From NCBI GenBank assembly GCA_013397795.1, contig VZTJ01002654.1:2666-66665 (forward strand): a stretch of DNA of 64,000 nucleotides, in the 5' to 3' direction. The notes beneath the pieces are model-generated. The model was not told where the DNA came from. It saw only the letters and a program-made list of their open reading frames with translations, and made no database searches. The stretch is from Orthonyx spaldingii. Lineage: Eukaryota; Chordata; Aves; Passeriformes; Orthonychidae. Shown here in pieces: positions 21,731 to 34,314 of the stretch; the stretch's first letter is position 1, and each line of letters starts with the position of its first letter. The position numbers and the translations under genes were made by a program.

Positions 21731-24700
21731 TCCAGGACGTGGATCCCAGTGTTCACCCTGGGTGTTCCACAGCAGAGCCAGTCTCTGCCTGCCAGTGCCA
21801 GGAGCATTTGCACTGACTCTTACAGGTGCCAGCTGTGCCAGTGCCCTGCTGACTGAGGACAGAGCACAGGGGGCAGCTTAAGGCACCCCTGGCTCATTTC
21901 CATCTGCAAACTCGGCAGACCATGTAACACATCTCCCAACCTGAGTGATGTGAGTAAACCAAGCACAAGGTGTTGTGTTAATTGTGATTGCAGACTGGTG
22001 ACAGTCAGGAATCAGCCTGGGCAGGACTGGAAATGTTTAATCGATGGGAAATTTGTATTACAAAAACACAGAAATCTGAGATTCAGACAGTTTTCACATC
22101 TGAAAAAATATTTCCTTTCCCTTACTGTCACTTCAGGAGCAAAACTCTGAACCTTGTACTGTTCTGATTGGCCAGAACACCTACAAAATTATATTAACAG
22201 TGATCTTGCAAAGTGCTCCATCAAGATGGGACACAGATAGCTGGGCCATAAATTTCTGTGAGGAAATGCTATTGGAGCTGGATATCTTCTACATCTGCCC
22301 ATCACTTTGCTTTTGCAGACTAAGTTGGGACAGGGATAATAAAGTGCAGCTCAGACGTTGCTGTGCCAAAGCCCATCTTCTGTATTTCAGTCACACCAGA
22401 GCAGCGTTTCCTCAGCCAATGACTCTGCCTGTGGCTGGAAGGGCCCCGTAAACAGGACCAGTGACAGGCTGACAACACCTGAACCTGTTCTGTCATGGGG
22501 CCAACAGCAGTAAAGGACATCGGCCTCAGCCCAGAAGCTCAAAACTGAAATGTGCATCAGGATGAAAGGTGAACAAAAGAGAAAGGATAAGTGGATCTGA
22601 ACAGTACGGGTGCACCTAAAGCAGCTGGGAAGGGGAATTTTTATGGGTTCTGGGGCCAGAGATCACCAAGGAGCTGCTCTCACTAAGCGCTTCCTTTCTT
22701 TATTGAAAGTCTTCCAACTTCAGACCTTCTGACTGAAGAGGAATCAATTAGGAGAGAATTTGGGTGAAAAGCAAATCAAGTGTATTTTCACTACACAGAA
22801 ACAGAGGAGTGACCATATGGAGAAAAGAGCAGGGCAGAACACAGCAGACTTGTTTCTACTGCTGCATCACATCACAGGGAATATGATCCTTATCGGATTA
22901 ATCCATTCATTTTTAATAAGCAGTCTGATGTAGTTGAACTCCAGTTTCAGGTTAAATATCCCCTCAGTTCTTTGATACCAGCTGGCTCATGAAGCTGCTC
23001 GTTGAGTGTCCAGTGACGCTGTGGTGCTGCAGGGGAGGCTGCTCCAGGGAGCACGGCTGGAGCATCCCGCCAGGATCTGAGACCTGGGACAGCCCAGTGC
23101 TCCACCCCGACTGAAAGGATCATCCCCCCCTGCCTGAGAGCTCTCCCCTGTCCTTGGGTTTGGACACGGCCAAGCCAGCTCCACTCCCTCCTGGGATGCA
23201 GAGGAAGGCAAAGCCTGGAGCACCCAGCTCTCAGCAGCACTGGGGTTTCAGGGCTGTGGCGCCGGCTGTCCCCACGCAGGTGCCTCGGGCAGGTGCTGGC
23301 ACAGGGGCTGCCCCGGGGACACGAGAGCCGTCTGTGGGACAAATCAAACACCACCAGTGGCAGCATCTGCTTCCAGGTTGTGTGTGCCCAGGGGACGCTG
23401 CAAGGCCCTTGCCCTGCCTTGACAGGTCTCTGCAATCCTTTCCTGACAGTGCCACCATCTCCGTCACCTCCTCAGCAGCGCCCAGACCAGTCGCCGTGGA
23501 GCAGCACATCACTGCCACCTCCGAGGACTAAAACAAACACTGCTGACCCGACACACAAGGACAAGGCAAGGAATGGTTCCACATCACGATGACATTTATC
23601 CACCCCTGGAAAACTACGGATACTTCATATTGATTCTGTGGCCTGGGTGCAGTGAGTCGAAACATCAAATCCAGAGATCCTCTGAGTTGAAATTACAAAC
23701 ACAGCCAAGCACAAGCTGAGGAATTGAACTTGGTCCATTCCTGTTGTGTTGCACCACCCCCAGAAGGTTTGCATTATCTTAGTCTTTGAAATTCAACATT
23801 TCTTCAATGTCCTCTCTGCCAGAGCTGTTCCAGATAACCCTTCCTGACCCTGGAACAGGGGATGAGTCTCACACCATCCACACTGGCAGTGTGTGTTTAG
23901 CAGGGAATGCCTGACCCCAAACACCATAGTGAACACAGACAGGAAGTTGTTCATGGTATTTGGGGTTTTCATAAGGTTTCACACTAACACTCTGAGAACC
24001 AGCTGTGAGAACAAGCCGTGTGGCTGTGCAGCAGTTCCAGTGCTGAGGGCACAGGGGGCAGCAGCCGGAGTGTCCAGGCCCACCGCTGCCACAAGGAGAG
24101 CGGGATCTGGGCTGAGGGGACACGAGGACGTTCTGCAGGAACAACCACAGAGAGGAGAAGAACATAAAACAGTAAAACTGAAGGCAGGGAAGATCAGGAG
24201 AGGAAGAGGAAGGATGGGCCAACAGCCCCCCGAGCACCCACCAGTGTCCCCAAAGCCATGTGTGGAGCATCCCAAGCAGCCAGCAAGCTCCAGGGTGAAC
24301 CTGCTGCCTCAGCCAGACACCACCTTCTCCTTGGTGTCCTTCCATCCTCCTGAATGCTGGTCATGGGTGAGGCTGGGACTGAAGCAGGACACGGATCCTC
24401 TGACCCTGGCAGCCTGGGGCAAACCCAGCGCTGCAGCATGGACCAGCCTCAAACCAGGGTGTGACTGGGGTCAGGTGGGGCACAGAAAAGCCACAGTGTG
24501 GGTGCCCTGAGCGAAGCTCCAAAACCCACAAGAGCTGCCTTGCTGACAAGTTACTGCTCTCCTGCTTTCTTCAGGCCCTTTCCCCTTTGCAGAAACACCT
24601 TCACCCCCAAAATTACCTGATCAGACTGCGGGTGGCTTGTGCAGGACCCTGGGAATGCGGAGCCCGAGGAGCCCGTGACCCACCCTGCCCCTGGATCCCT

Positions 24701-25663
24701 CCCCAGGGTGGGCTCTTCCCCTGCCAGTGCAGGTGTGGATCCAGTCCACACCCAGGAACCTCGCTAGAGTGCACAACATTCAAATACTGGGGACTGAATG
24801 CCTTCCAAAGGACATTTTTCCACTGAAAAATGTGGTCACGTCTGGGACAGGAATTCTGTTAAAGCCTGATCTCTACACAACATACACGTGTCTGTGATTT
24901 ATCTACACAGGCTGAGTTCTCGAGGCTACAGTTTTTAATCAGTGCTATTTGCATTACATAACATCTTTTATTTCAGCTTGCATTTTGGTTTAATTAGTTC
25001 TTTGTTAAATACATCAATGGCGATTCTACCCTGCCAAACAATTCCAGATTAATTGCATTTGTTAAATCTTCTTCTTTTTCTTGTTTCTCATTTTCCCTGT
25101 GTTCCAAGGAGGCAGCACATTTGGAAATTAATGGTATTTTCAAATTACTACATTGTGGAAACTCATGGGCATATTTCAAATAATAAACCTGGATATTCCC
25201 AGTGCTGTGTGTTCCTCTTCAGCCCAGGAGGATGGAAGTCTGGTGGTGCTGCACACTGGGCTGTAGCTGATGGGTGAACTTATTCCTGCTGTGTCGCTGG
25301 AAGGGAACTCTCCAGGAAAACAAGAACAGTAATCCAGGGCAGATCTTCCCCTCTCCAAGTTTTGCCGTGTTTCTCAGCCTGAAATTTAACATTCATCATG
25401 AGATAAACACACACGCAGAGAGCCATCAGTGAGGGTCAGCTGCACATGGGTTCTCCCCAAGCATGGGGAGGAGATACCTGATCCTTGGGGATGCTCTAAC
25501 CCACCAAGAAAAGCAGAACAGGACTGAAAGGACTGGATTGCAATTTCCAGAAATCAAAAGAGAAAAAAAAAATAACAGAAGAAAACAAAAAAAGAAACTG
25601 TAGATAATACGGACTATAATTAATGGCTGAGACAATTTAGTGATAGGACATTTTAGATATGGA
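21731..25663. other. Unannotated stretch, 3.9 kb
   Basis: There is no recognised repeat or gene. Bases 23030-23520 and 24000-24760 are GC-rich and carry overlapping open frames (up to 205 codons at 23893-24510, + strand) with no motif, signal peptide or splice frame. Bases 24830-25190 are AT-rich. Confidence 0.4.
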
Positions 25664-25940
25664 ATGACAGGACACAGGGAATGGTTTTCCAGTCCAGAGG
25701 GAAGGGTTAGATGGGATATGGGGCAGGAGTTGTTCCCTGTGAGGGTGGGGAGGCCCTGGCACAGGGTGCCCAGAGCAGCTGTGGCTGCCCCTGGATCCCT
25801 GGCAGTGCCCAAGGCCAGGCTGGACAGTGGGGCTTGGAGCAGCCTGAGACAGTGGGAGGTGTCCCTGCCATGGCAGGGGTGGCACTGGATGGGATTTAAG
25901 GTCCCTCCCAACCCAAACCATTCTGTGACAGGATTCTGTG
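25664..25940 (+). mobile_element. CR1 LINE 3' fragment, about 280 bp
   Basis: It runs from 'gacaggacacagggaatggttttccag' through 'ggtggggaggccctggcacagggtgcccagagcagctgtggctgcccctggatccctggcagtgcccaaggccaggctgga' to 'gggatttaaggtccctcccaacccaaaccattctgtga'. It closely resembles the copy at 48236-48510, including the 'cctggatccctggcagtgcc' form, so the two are members of one subfamily. Confidence 0.96.
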
Positions 25941-28352
25941 TCCACCTGAGGGTAACATGTCACCAATGACAGCCCAGAACACGCACTCTGGCTCCCACTC
26001 AGTAACAGCAGTTAGACTTGCTGGGGCAGCCAGTGCCCAGGAACAGACAAGTTGTTCATAAAGACCATTTTGGCTTTGATAAAATAGTTTTCAGTCAGTG
26101 ACACAGTGCACAGGTGATCTGGGGCACAGGTGATCCAGAAACAGAATTCCTGTCTCTGGCTGGCCACCAGCCGCCTTTCCCAAGGAAAAGAGATTCCTTT
26201 TCATCTTCCCCTTCCTGTGACTGGCTCCCCAGCTGTGCTTCAGCATCCCAGGGAAAAGCTGGCTGGGGAGGGAGCCCCAGAGAGCAGCCTGGGAGGGGGG
26301 ACCCCTGTCTGGGAAGTGAAGTGCCTGGGAGCATCCAGCTACTGGGGCCTGGGGGAGCAGCAGTTGAGAAACCTGCAGCAAAGAAACACACTGACTTAAA
26401 AAAAGCAAGTAAGGACACGTGAGTGTGGAAATGTGCATCCAGGCGAGGGATTTCAGGGAAGGGTTATCTTCCAGGGCTCTGTGCAGGGAAACCATGTTCC
26501 TCTGTGCCTGAGCTGCACGCAAGCACAGAATTCATCGGAGAGTCCCACTGACAGATCCTTAATGAGATTTCAGATAATGATCCAGGCTTTGTCATTCATT
26601 ATTAAAAAAAGTTTCCCACAGTGTCAGGTAACTGCAGTGCCTGGGAATAGACAACCTGGACAGGCACTTTCCTGATGGGAGACTGGAGTCTGCTCATTTA
26701 GGAGCAGGTATCTCCATTTTTCCATTGCTGGGCTGTATATTTTAAGGATTCATATGTGCTTTGTGCTGACTAACTCAGTAACAGCTCCTGGGAAAAGCTT
26801 ATTTTCCTCTCCCCATCACAGAGAGCAGATTCCACTTCCTGTTTTTCCCAGGACAGCTGTCCTTGCCTCACGCTGTGGCTTTGCTCCCTGCCCTGGCTGG
26901 CTAGGCTCCTGGGACAGACTGGGCACATTCTGTGCTCCTCAGGGCCAGGTTTAAATGGGATAAGCCCCGTGGACATTCACAGCTCAGGCCTGCCTGTTGC
27001 CCTGGTGCTCCCAGAGACTTGGGGTTGAACTGCTTGTGACTGGGAATGTTCAAACCTCAGAAGAGGTTATGAGGGGAAAAAAAGCCATGTAAACAGACAG
27101 AGCAGCAGTCAAAGCATCCAGAAGTCCAACTGCTTTCCAAAGGTGGAGATCTCAGCACCATTCCCCCCAGGCACTGGGGTATGGGGGGCTCAGGAGGAGC
27201 AGCCACTGCTGCCCCTTCCTGCACGGCCCCCGAGCTGGGCTGTGCGGGGCACGGAGCAGCTCATGGCCCAGGGTGACATCCCCTGCCTGGCAGGATGGGA
27301 TCCAGTGACCCCAGGGGACACCGTGGCCCAGACTGGCTTTCCCAAATCTCCAGGTCTCACAAAGCACCCACAGACGGGAAGCAGGACACAGAACCATGGG
27401 CTGTAACTTTGCTGGGACGTCCATTGGGGCTGACAGTTTACGAGCATGAACTCAACACGACACAAACCAAACCCTGTGGCCACACCTGTGAACAGGCTTT
27501 GCTGCTTTTCACACTCCCAACCTTTCCCGTTTTGTTGCTCTGTTCCTGCACAGTGACATTCCCTGGGAGCTACAGCCCTGCAGAGCTGCCTGGGCACACA
27601 GACCTGCCTGTTTGCCCTCACTGGGCACGCCGTGTGTCCCATCCTGTGCCAGGCATTTGCTCCCTCCATGCAGGAAGGAGCAGAGATCCCACAACAGACA
27701 CCTGTGACAGGGGCAGTGGCACTGCTGCCCACACTCCAGCACTGGGCTCTCAGTTCTCCTTCATACCCAGCACCCTCAGGGTGATGCTCTGTCAGTGCCT
27801 TTTGTCCACAGCACCCACAGCAGCCTCACTCAGGTTTTAGCCCAGCAAAAACTGATGTTGTGTTCCCGGGGAACACACCTTCAAGGAATTAGCATCACAC
27901 TCTGTCTTTCCCCAGTTTTGACCACGTGCTCACCCAAGCCGAGCTGGTTTGTGACCATGGGTAATACACTTTGGTACATGAAATTATCAAGGAGGAAATA
28001 AATGGGAAATCGTGGGGTTTTTCTTTTCAAGACATATTACTGTCAGCAGCAACCCTATTCCATTTTCACATCAGGAGAAGGGAATTCATTATTAATCTTG
28101 TTGCTGGAATGATCCACATTCCTATCCCTGTCTCTGTGTTCCTTATCTCATTTTTCTTGGTTTCCCCTTCTCTCTCTTTTCTGTGCATCCTCAAATGATC
28201 TCACATCCAGGCAGCACTCATGCTTAGTCACACAAAGGGAAATGTTAAACAGCCTTCTTTTATTTATGCTCAGCTCCCCTCTCACATGTGTAGGAATTTC
28301 ACACTCAGGGTGCTCACACTGCTCTTTGCCTGAATATTTCATGAGGGCACAG
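25941..28352. other. Unannotated stretch
   Basis: I see single-copy-like DNA only. Overlapping open frames up to 181 codons lie at 27140-27840 on both strands in a GC-moderate block without exon signals. Confidence 0.4.
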
Positions 28353-28486
28353 GTGTGGTGGCTGCCCCTGGATCCCTGGCAGTGTCCAAGGCCAGGTTGG
28401 ACAGGGCTTGGAGCACCCTGGGATAGTGGAAGGTGTCCCTGCCCATAGCAGGGGGTGGAGTGAAATGATCTTTAAGGTCCCTCCCA
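28353..28486 (+). mobile_element. CR1 LINE 3' fragment lacking its tail
   Basis: It reads 'ggtggctgcccctggatccctggcagtgtccaaggccaggttggacagggcttggagcaccctgggatagtggaaggtgtccctgcccatagcagggggtgg', then 'gatctttaaggtccctccca'. The octamer tail is replaced by 'caaacaggaaagcttc', so the 3' end is mutated or was deleted. Confidence 0.93.
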
Positions 28487-29544
28487 CAAACAGGAAAGCT
28501 TCAGTCTAAGGTAGCCATGCCCTCAGGGGGGACTCTGTGAGAGCCCTCAAGAAGAGAAGAGTTTTCTTCAGCCTAAGAGCAAAATAAATGGTCGTTACAT
28601 TGAAAAAAGGGAAAACAAGATGAAATGCAGCACTGCTGTACTACAAGGTGTAGTCAGTGATTCCCGAAGGTTACACATTAGTACAACATTATTTCTTTAA
28701 AGAAGCAGCCACTGTGACAAACTCACTTGCAGGTTCTGGAGCGAGAAGGCAGAATTGTGCATCTCCATTATACTCACATTATGTAAATGTGTGAGGATAA
28801 AGGGCAGAGACTGTAAAACTGAGCAGATATATGGGAAGCCGACCTTTGCTGCACTGCTGCCGTGTGCAGGAATGTTACAGAGCCAGGGAAAGAGCAGAAC
28901 AGCAGCTGAGGTACACACACAGAAATGAAATGCGAGAGCTGCTCTGCCAGGCTGCGGGATCTCTCCCCCATCCATCTTCCAGGTTAATGATTCATAAGAG
29001 ACCCATGAAGGTCAAGGACTCTCTCAAGTGTCTCCTTTCTGCTGGGATCCCGAAGGAAGCAGAGGGAAAGGTAATTTGGATGGTTACATCTGTAGTAGGA
29101 TAATCTGCTCTGTTAGGAATGCAATGTGGGGCCATCTGCAGGTGTGTCTGGGGCAACAAAACTGCCTGCCCAGCCCAGAGCTGGTGAGGACACCCCACAC
29201 CCAGAGATCTGCTCAGGGCAGGGCTGAGCCCCGCTGTGGGACAGAGGCTGGGTGTGGGGAATGAGGTGGGAGGGACTGAAGCTGCTTCTTGGACCTGCGT
29301 CTGCAGGCTGGTGCTCACGGACCTGCTCTGTGTTCAGGGAGGACGGGAGGTCTGAGGCGTCTTGGACCCTACAGCACCTGGGTGGGCACAGGTCAGGAGA
29401 GCACAGGGGCATTCCTTTGCCATCCCTTTCTCAGCCACAGCCCCCACAGCGAGAGCAGAGAGAATGCCATGGACAGCCCATGAGTGTGGCTCCCTGTTGA
29501 CGGAGGATTCCACCTGGACACAATCCTGTGCCACGTGCTCTGGG

Positions 29545-29630
29545 ATGACCCTGCTTGAGCGGGGAGGTTGGATCAGCTGACCCACTGTGCTCCCTTCCAA
29601 GCTGACCCAATCTGTGGTTCTGTGATCCTA
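29545..29630 (+). mobile_element. CR1 LINE 3'-terminal fragment, distinct subfamily
   Basis: It shows the form 'gatgaccctgcttgagcggggaggttggatcagctgacc', then 'gctcccttccaagctgacccaatctgtggttctgtgatcc'. The 'cctgcttgagc..ggggttgga' signature separates it from the main subfamilies in this window. Confidence 0.8.
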
Positions 29631-30508
29631 CCAGGCTGGCAGAGCCACTGCAAGGTCACAGGAATGTACAGCACCTCAATCTGCCCATGGGAAATGGGGA
29701 GGGAGAGAGGCACAACCTGTCTGACTCCTGGGAGCGCACAGGAAGAGAACTCGCTGCACAAGATGACCCCAAGTCCCATTTGCTGTGAGCCCCACCTGCC
29801 CTCCTCACCACACGTGTGGAAATAAAGGCGAATTCTCAACGTGAAGCTGAAAGAGAACATGTGATGCCTCCTGGGAAGAGGATGTGGGATCTGAGCAAAA
29901 GGAGCACGCTGAGGAGTTCGAGGTGTTGCACTTGTCATGGTTTAAGGCTCTAGACACAGATAATGCTACACCAAGGTCGAGTATTTTGAATTGCCATTTC
30001 TGCAGCTCCCAGCTCAAACAATCTTCCAGCAAGGTGAAAATTTGACTGACTTTATTACAGCAATTGTTCCCAAGTAAATCCTGTTTCCTGATTTTCTAGG
30101 CAGGCAGAAATAGAAAGAAGTGGAAATAATTGCCAAGTAATCTTTTGCCTATGTGGTGATTTTCTCACTCTCCAGAGAATGAAATTGGCTGTGGAAGTGA
30201 CGTGAAGTCTTTGAGGCTTCGCTTGTGGGATTGGACTGTGTTTACATGGTACCGAATAGGATAATTCCAAGGGGTATCGACAAAACAAGTCCTGCTCCAG
30301 GAACAAAGGAGGATTCTTCCCATGCATCAGGCGAGAGGTCAGAAAGACCCAAGTACTTATATTTAATAGCACAAATGGTCCAGAACTTGACAACCTGCAA
30401 ATTATTGCAGCAGGCGCTGCCAGAACCTGCTTCTGCATTTTGTTCCCTACTTTTCCAAAAAGATGAATGACGGTAAAGGATTTAGTAGCCTGGGAAAACA
30501 AATTAAAT

Positions 30509-30527
30509 AAACAAACAAACAAACAAA
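30509..30527. repeat. (AAAC)n microsatellite
   Basis: A short AAAC run sits inside A-rich sequence. Similar short AAAC runs occur at about 49790 and 49922. Confidence 0.85.
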
Positions 30528-31519
30528 AACCCAATATAGGGTAGCAATTAAGTGAAGCAGAAATGCGGATTTATGGAAATGAGGAATTTAGGCCCCAGCC
30601 TAACAATGATCACAACCACAACCAATGACCCAGGGGCTGGAGAACCTTTCAAAATAACAGGAGGACAAAAGTGAACACAATATGAAGCAAATACCTCGGC
30701 ATGAGGCCACTGAGCCTGTCCATGAGGGGCTGTGGTGCTCCACACAGACTTCGGCAGGGGCTGGTAGCTGGGCGGAGGAGGTGGCAGTGGCTGCTTTCAG
30801 AATTTTTCTGGACCAAATATTTATAAATCCTTGAGGCTATCAGGGATGGTGACTTCGTATCCAAATGGCTCCTTACCTGGTTTTTTTCCTGATGAGGAGA
30901 TACAACAGCATTAGGGGAATTAAATCATTTGCTGTTTTGTAATCTTCAAAAGTAATGGTGACCTGACCGGCTGAATGTCACTGCCAAACATCATCGATAT
31001 AGGTCCGTACAGAGTTTCCATCCCACAAAAAATCATTACAGTCAGGCACTGCACTTCCCTGCCCTGTGTGACTGCTACAGTGGGGTACACGTCCTCCTCG
31101 CCAGCAATCCCTGCAGGGCCCCTGCTCTGCTGCTGAACTCTGCTGCCAGGGGAGAAGCGCTGGTGACACGGAACATGGCTGATTTCTTTTAAGGTCCTTG
31201 GTAACTGTTTGTGACATGTAGGCACAAGAGTCCATTAAACACACAGAATAAACTTAAATGGTGTGTTTGCATAGGGAGAATATAAAAAAGTATGAAAACA
31301 ATGAAAAGACATTTGCTGAACACAGACCTCTGCCACTTATTTCACATCTGTTCAACCAACCCCGTCCTATTAGGAATGATTCATGTTTAAGGGACATGGA
31401 AAATAAAAGGGCCATAATAAACAGACACTGCTAATAATTACCACTTAGTTCTGTTCTAGTGAATTAATGGCATGGCACAATGATGAGTATTAAGCCTCAG
31501 TCCTAGCTGTGGGTGCTGA

Positions 31520-31542
31520 GCAGGGGCTTCACAGGCCCCTGC
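31520..31542. repeat. Perfect 8-bp inverted repeat (hairpin)
   Basis: GCAGGGGC (31520-31527) and GCCCCTGC (31535-31542) are perfect inverted copies around a 7-base loop. There is no T run after it and no coding context, so no function is assigned. Confidence 0.6.
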
Positions 31543-32130
31543 CCACTGACACAGCGTCTGATGCAGCAGCTGACTGGGTGCCACGAGTCAAGGACAGGGT
31601 ACTCTAGGAAAGAAGCAAATTTAGTGCCTCATAAGGAAATATTTACATTTTTCTAGTCATTCCTTTTGTAAGAGGGTTCACAGAAAGGCAGAAACTCTTC
31701 CTGTAAGCCGAGAGAGAGCGGGGTCATTCCCAAAATCTGCAATGAGCAGCCAAGGGGGCTGGGAGAAAAAAAATGATTCCTGAAACAGGTCAATATAAAA
31801 TTCAAATAATAACAAAAGAAGATCAGAAGACACGAATCTCAGCCATGAGCTCTGATAACACATTCAGTATTAAAAATGTGTCTTTCCCTTGTTTTTCCCA
31901 TTTGCCAGTGACAACACCACCATTCGTCTTCAGTAGGTGGTGGCATCCAGGTTCCTAAATTAAAAGTGCTTTCTTATCTGGATGAGGTTTGTGGATAAAT
32001 TCTTTTCTTTAGTGAGGTTTTAACTGTGATCCTCCACATCATCCTTGAGGTCAAACTGGAGACTGGCCCTGGATGTGCGGGTAACAAGGCAAGGAAAAGC
32101 TGTGTGGGGAACTGGACCCAAGGGCTCCAG

Positions 32131-33996
32131 TTCAGACCAGTGCTGGTTGAAGTGATGCTGACTGGGGTCAGTGGCAGCGTGGGTGGGATGTTTAACCTCC
32201 TCCTCGAAGCCCTGGATGGTGGGACAGGATGAACAGCTGGCAGATACCAGCAAGGCAAAGCCAGGGAAAACCAGACTATTTACCACTTGTACATATAAAA
32301 CCAGAACGCACTTGGGCACACAAACAGCCATCAGCCTCCTGAAGCCAGGGAAAGGAGCATCCAGAAAGATGTACACACTTGGAAATGAGTCCGTTTTAGT
32401 TGCACAAGGGGTAAGTAATGATTCCACTGTGCAATACTTTTCCAATGACCAATCCACACCCTCGTGCCCGGCCCCTGGACCTGGAATTCCCACTGGTGAG
32501 CAGACCCAGTGCTTATGGCTGCCTTTGATCCCTGTCCTTGTAGCTGTACGTCAGGGCAGTGCCCTGCTCTCTCACCACCTGTCTCCTAAATCCACACTTC
32601 CATGTTCCTGACTTGGAACTTCATTGGCAAAAATCTGTCACGAGCTGAAAGGTTAAGAGTGAAAGCTCAGAAAGGTGCTGCTCTTTGCTCTTGACAGGCT
32701 CCCAGCGTGGTGAATGCTGCTGGTGAGAGCACAGGACCGGGCTCACACAGCGACAGGCACGGGGAGCCTGAGGGGAGACAGAGCCGAGCTCACTGAACGC
32801 CGGTGGGAGGGACAGGGACATCCTCCTGAGCCAGGGCTGCCTGCAGGACCCCCGGGACAGGGAATGGCTGCACTGGAAGTTTACAGGCTCCTGTGCCAGG
32901 TGGCCCAACATCCCGCTCGCCTTTCTCCACACACCCTGCTCCTGCTGCTGTCCCTCTCCCACACTTTGGAAAGCACAGTTCCAGGTAAGGGTGCACTGGA
33001 AATCACCCCTGCTCCTCACTGAGCTGGGGGTAGCTCTCAGTGCTGGCTCTGGGCTCACAGGCAGGTTCAGACTTTTGGACTCAAACCCACGTGAAAGACC
33101 GGTTTGAAGACTAATATGTTTTCCTTAGGCCAAAACGAGCCTGATGGAGCAATGGGTTCCTGGATAACTTGGAAGTCTATTTTGGATGAGAAGGAAATTT
33201 GAGACAGGACACATGAGTTTCAGGGAAAACAGTGCAGAGACTCCCTTCCCCACTGAAGATCTTGGCTGCAGCTGGGGCAGCTCCTGGTGGTGAAGAAGTG
33301 CCACCATGGGCAGAGGAATGACCGTTCCTGACCTCTGGGCATGGCAGAGGGTGATACACTGGGATAATTTTGAAGAAAAGTTTCAAGACCTTATGTTTGA
33401 CCCTCCCACACCACCAAAAAAGATGGCAGTGACCAAGTGTGACACATCCTGAGCTGGGCACCAGAAAGCTGCCCTTCGTACTTTCTACAGATATCACAAA
33501 ATTTCTGCTGTATTTTCAACAGCAATTAGAGGTTAGCAGAGGAAATTCATGTGAAGCAAGCAGTGGCAAAATGATTCCCAAATTCAAGGAGAGTGTGGAT
33601 CACAGATCATCAGAAAATACCTCCTGCCTTTATCACAGCTATAAAACCTCCAGGAAGAATGCATGGAATACAGATGTGAAGGACCAGAGTCACCTTGCCA
33701 TAACTCCAATTGCATACCTGCATTTACATCACTGACTTAATGAAAAATAAATCATTATTCATTCACTCTAGACAGCCTGGTGGAACATGACAGGCAAATA
33801 ACCAGATATTTATATATGTATCGCTATTTGTGAGAATTATCTAATAATGCTGTTAATGGGTATGACATCTTTTCTCACTTCAGGAAGCTCCTTTTTACTG
33901 TGATTAGCCAAGGTGTTACCAAGAGACCCTTCAGGCCTGCCCTGGGTTTCTGTGGAAGCAGCTACAGTCCCATGCAGCAACCTCAGCCAGAGCATC
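32131..33996. other. Unannotated stretch with two + strand ORF-plus-donor segments
   Basis: An open frame at 32171-32412 reaches GGG|GTAAGT (GT at 32412-32413, a few bases uncertain by hand). A second, 32864-32984, starts at an ATG with G at -3 and +4 and reaches CCAG|GTAAGG. The second encodes 40 residues with a TLLLLLSLSHTL hydrophobic core. The two lie 450 bases apart with no obvious acceptor linking them. I do not recognise a gene. Chance is a real alternative. Confidence 0.3.
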
Positions 33997-34041
33997 CCCT
34001 TCCCTTCCCTTCCCTTCCCTTCCCTTCCCTTCCCTTCCCTT
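33997..34041. repeat. (CCCTT)n microsatellite ending at an ambiguous base
   Basis: About nine copies of CCCTT run up to an N at 34042. The single N at the array edge suggests that assembly length is uncertain here. Confidence 0.95.
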
Positions 34042-34220
34042 NTTACCTAAATTTTCCTTGTCATGAAGTGGACTTTCCTTGCCGTAGGATGGGGAAATCT
34101 CTGTATTTTCAGAAGAAAAACTTATTCTAAACAAACTGTTGCGAAGGCTCTTGTGCTCTCTTGAATATATGGTTGCTAGTTAAATACCCTGGAATAAAAA
34201 ATCTTCACCATGGTTTCATG

Positions 34221-34314
34221 CCCTTCTCATTCCCTTCTCCTTCCTTTTCTCTTCTCCTTCCCTTTCCCTTTCACTTTCCCCCTCCCCTCCCCTCCCCTTC
34301 CCTTCCCCTCCCCA
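34221..34314. repeat. Polypyrimidine tract
   Basis: Nearly 94 bases of C and T, with only a few A interruptions, made of irregular CCTTT, CCCCT and CCTTCCC blocks. It lies about 180 bases after the CCCTT array. Long polypurine/polypyrimidine tracts can adopt triplex DNA. No gene is attached. Confidence 0.9.

Larger units (their letters stand above)
28487..32130. other. Unannotated stretch with small repeats
   Basis: A CR1 terminus, an AAAC microsatellite and a hairpin are listed separately. A 159-codon minus-strand frame at 30055-30534 is open but carries no recognisable domain. At 29933 a 13-base string TGTCATGGTTTAA resembles the start of some avian LTRs but is not followed by LTR-like sequence. 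Confidence 0.4.

Noticed and set aside
23893..24510. 205-codon + strand open frame
   Set aside because: Frame overlaps a 158-codon minus-strand frame, has no motif and lies in GC-rich sequence.
29933..29946. TGTCATGGTTTAA, resembling the first bases of some avian LTRs
   Set aside because: The match stops after 13 bases and no LTR body, AATAAA or terminal CA with a duplicated flank follows.
30055..30534. 159-codon minus-strand open frame
   Set aside because: No domain, no signal peptide and no splice signals at its ends. It includes AAAC microsatellite sequence at its start.
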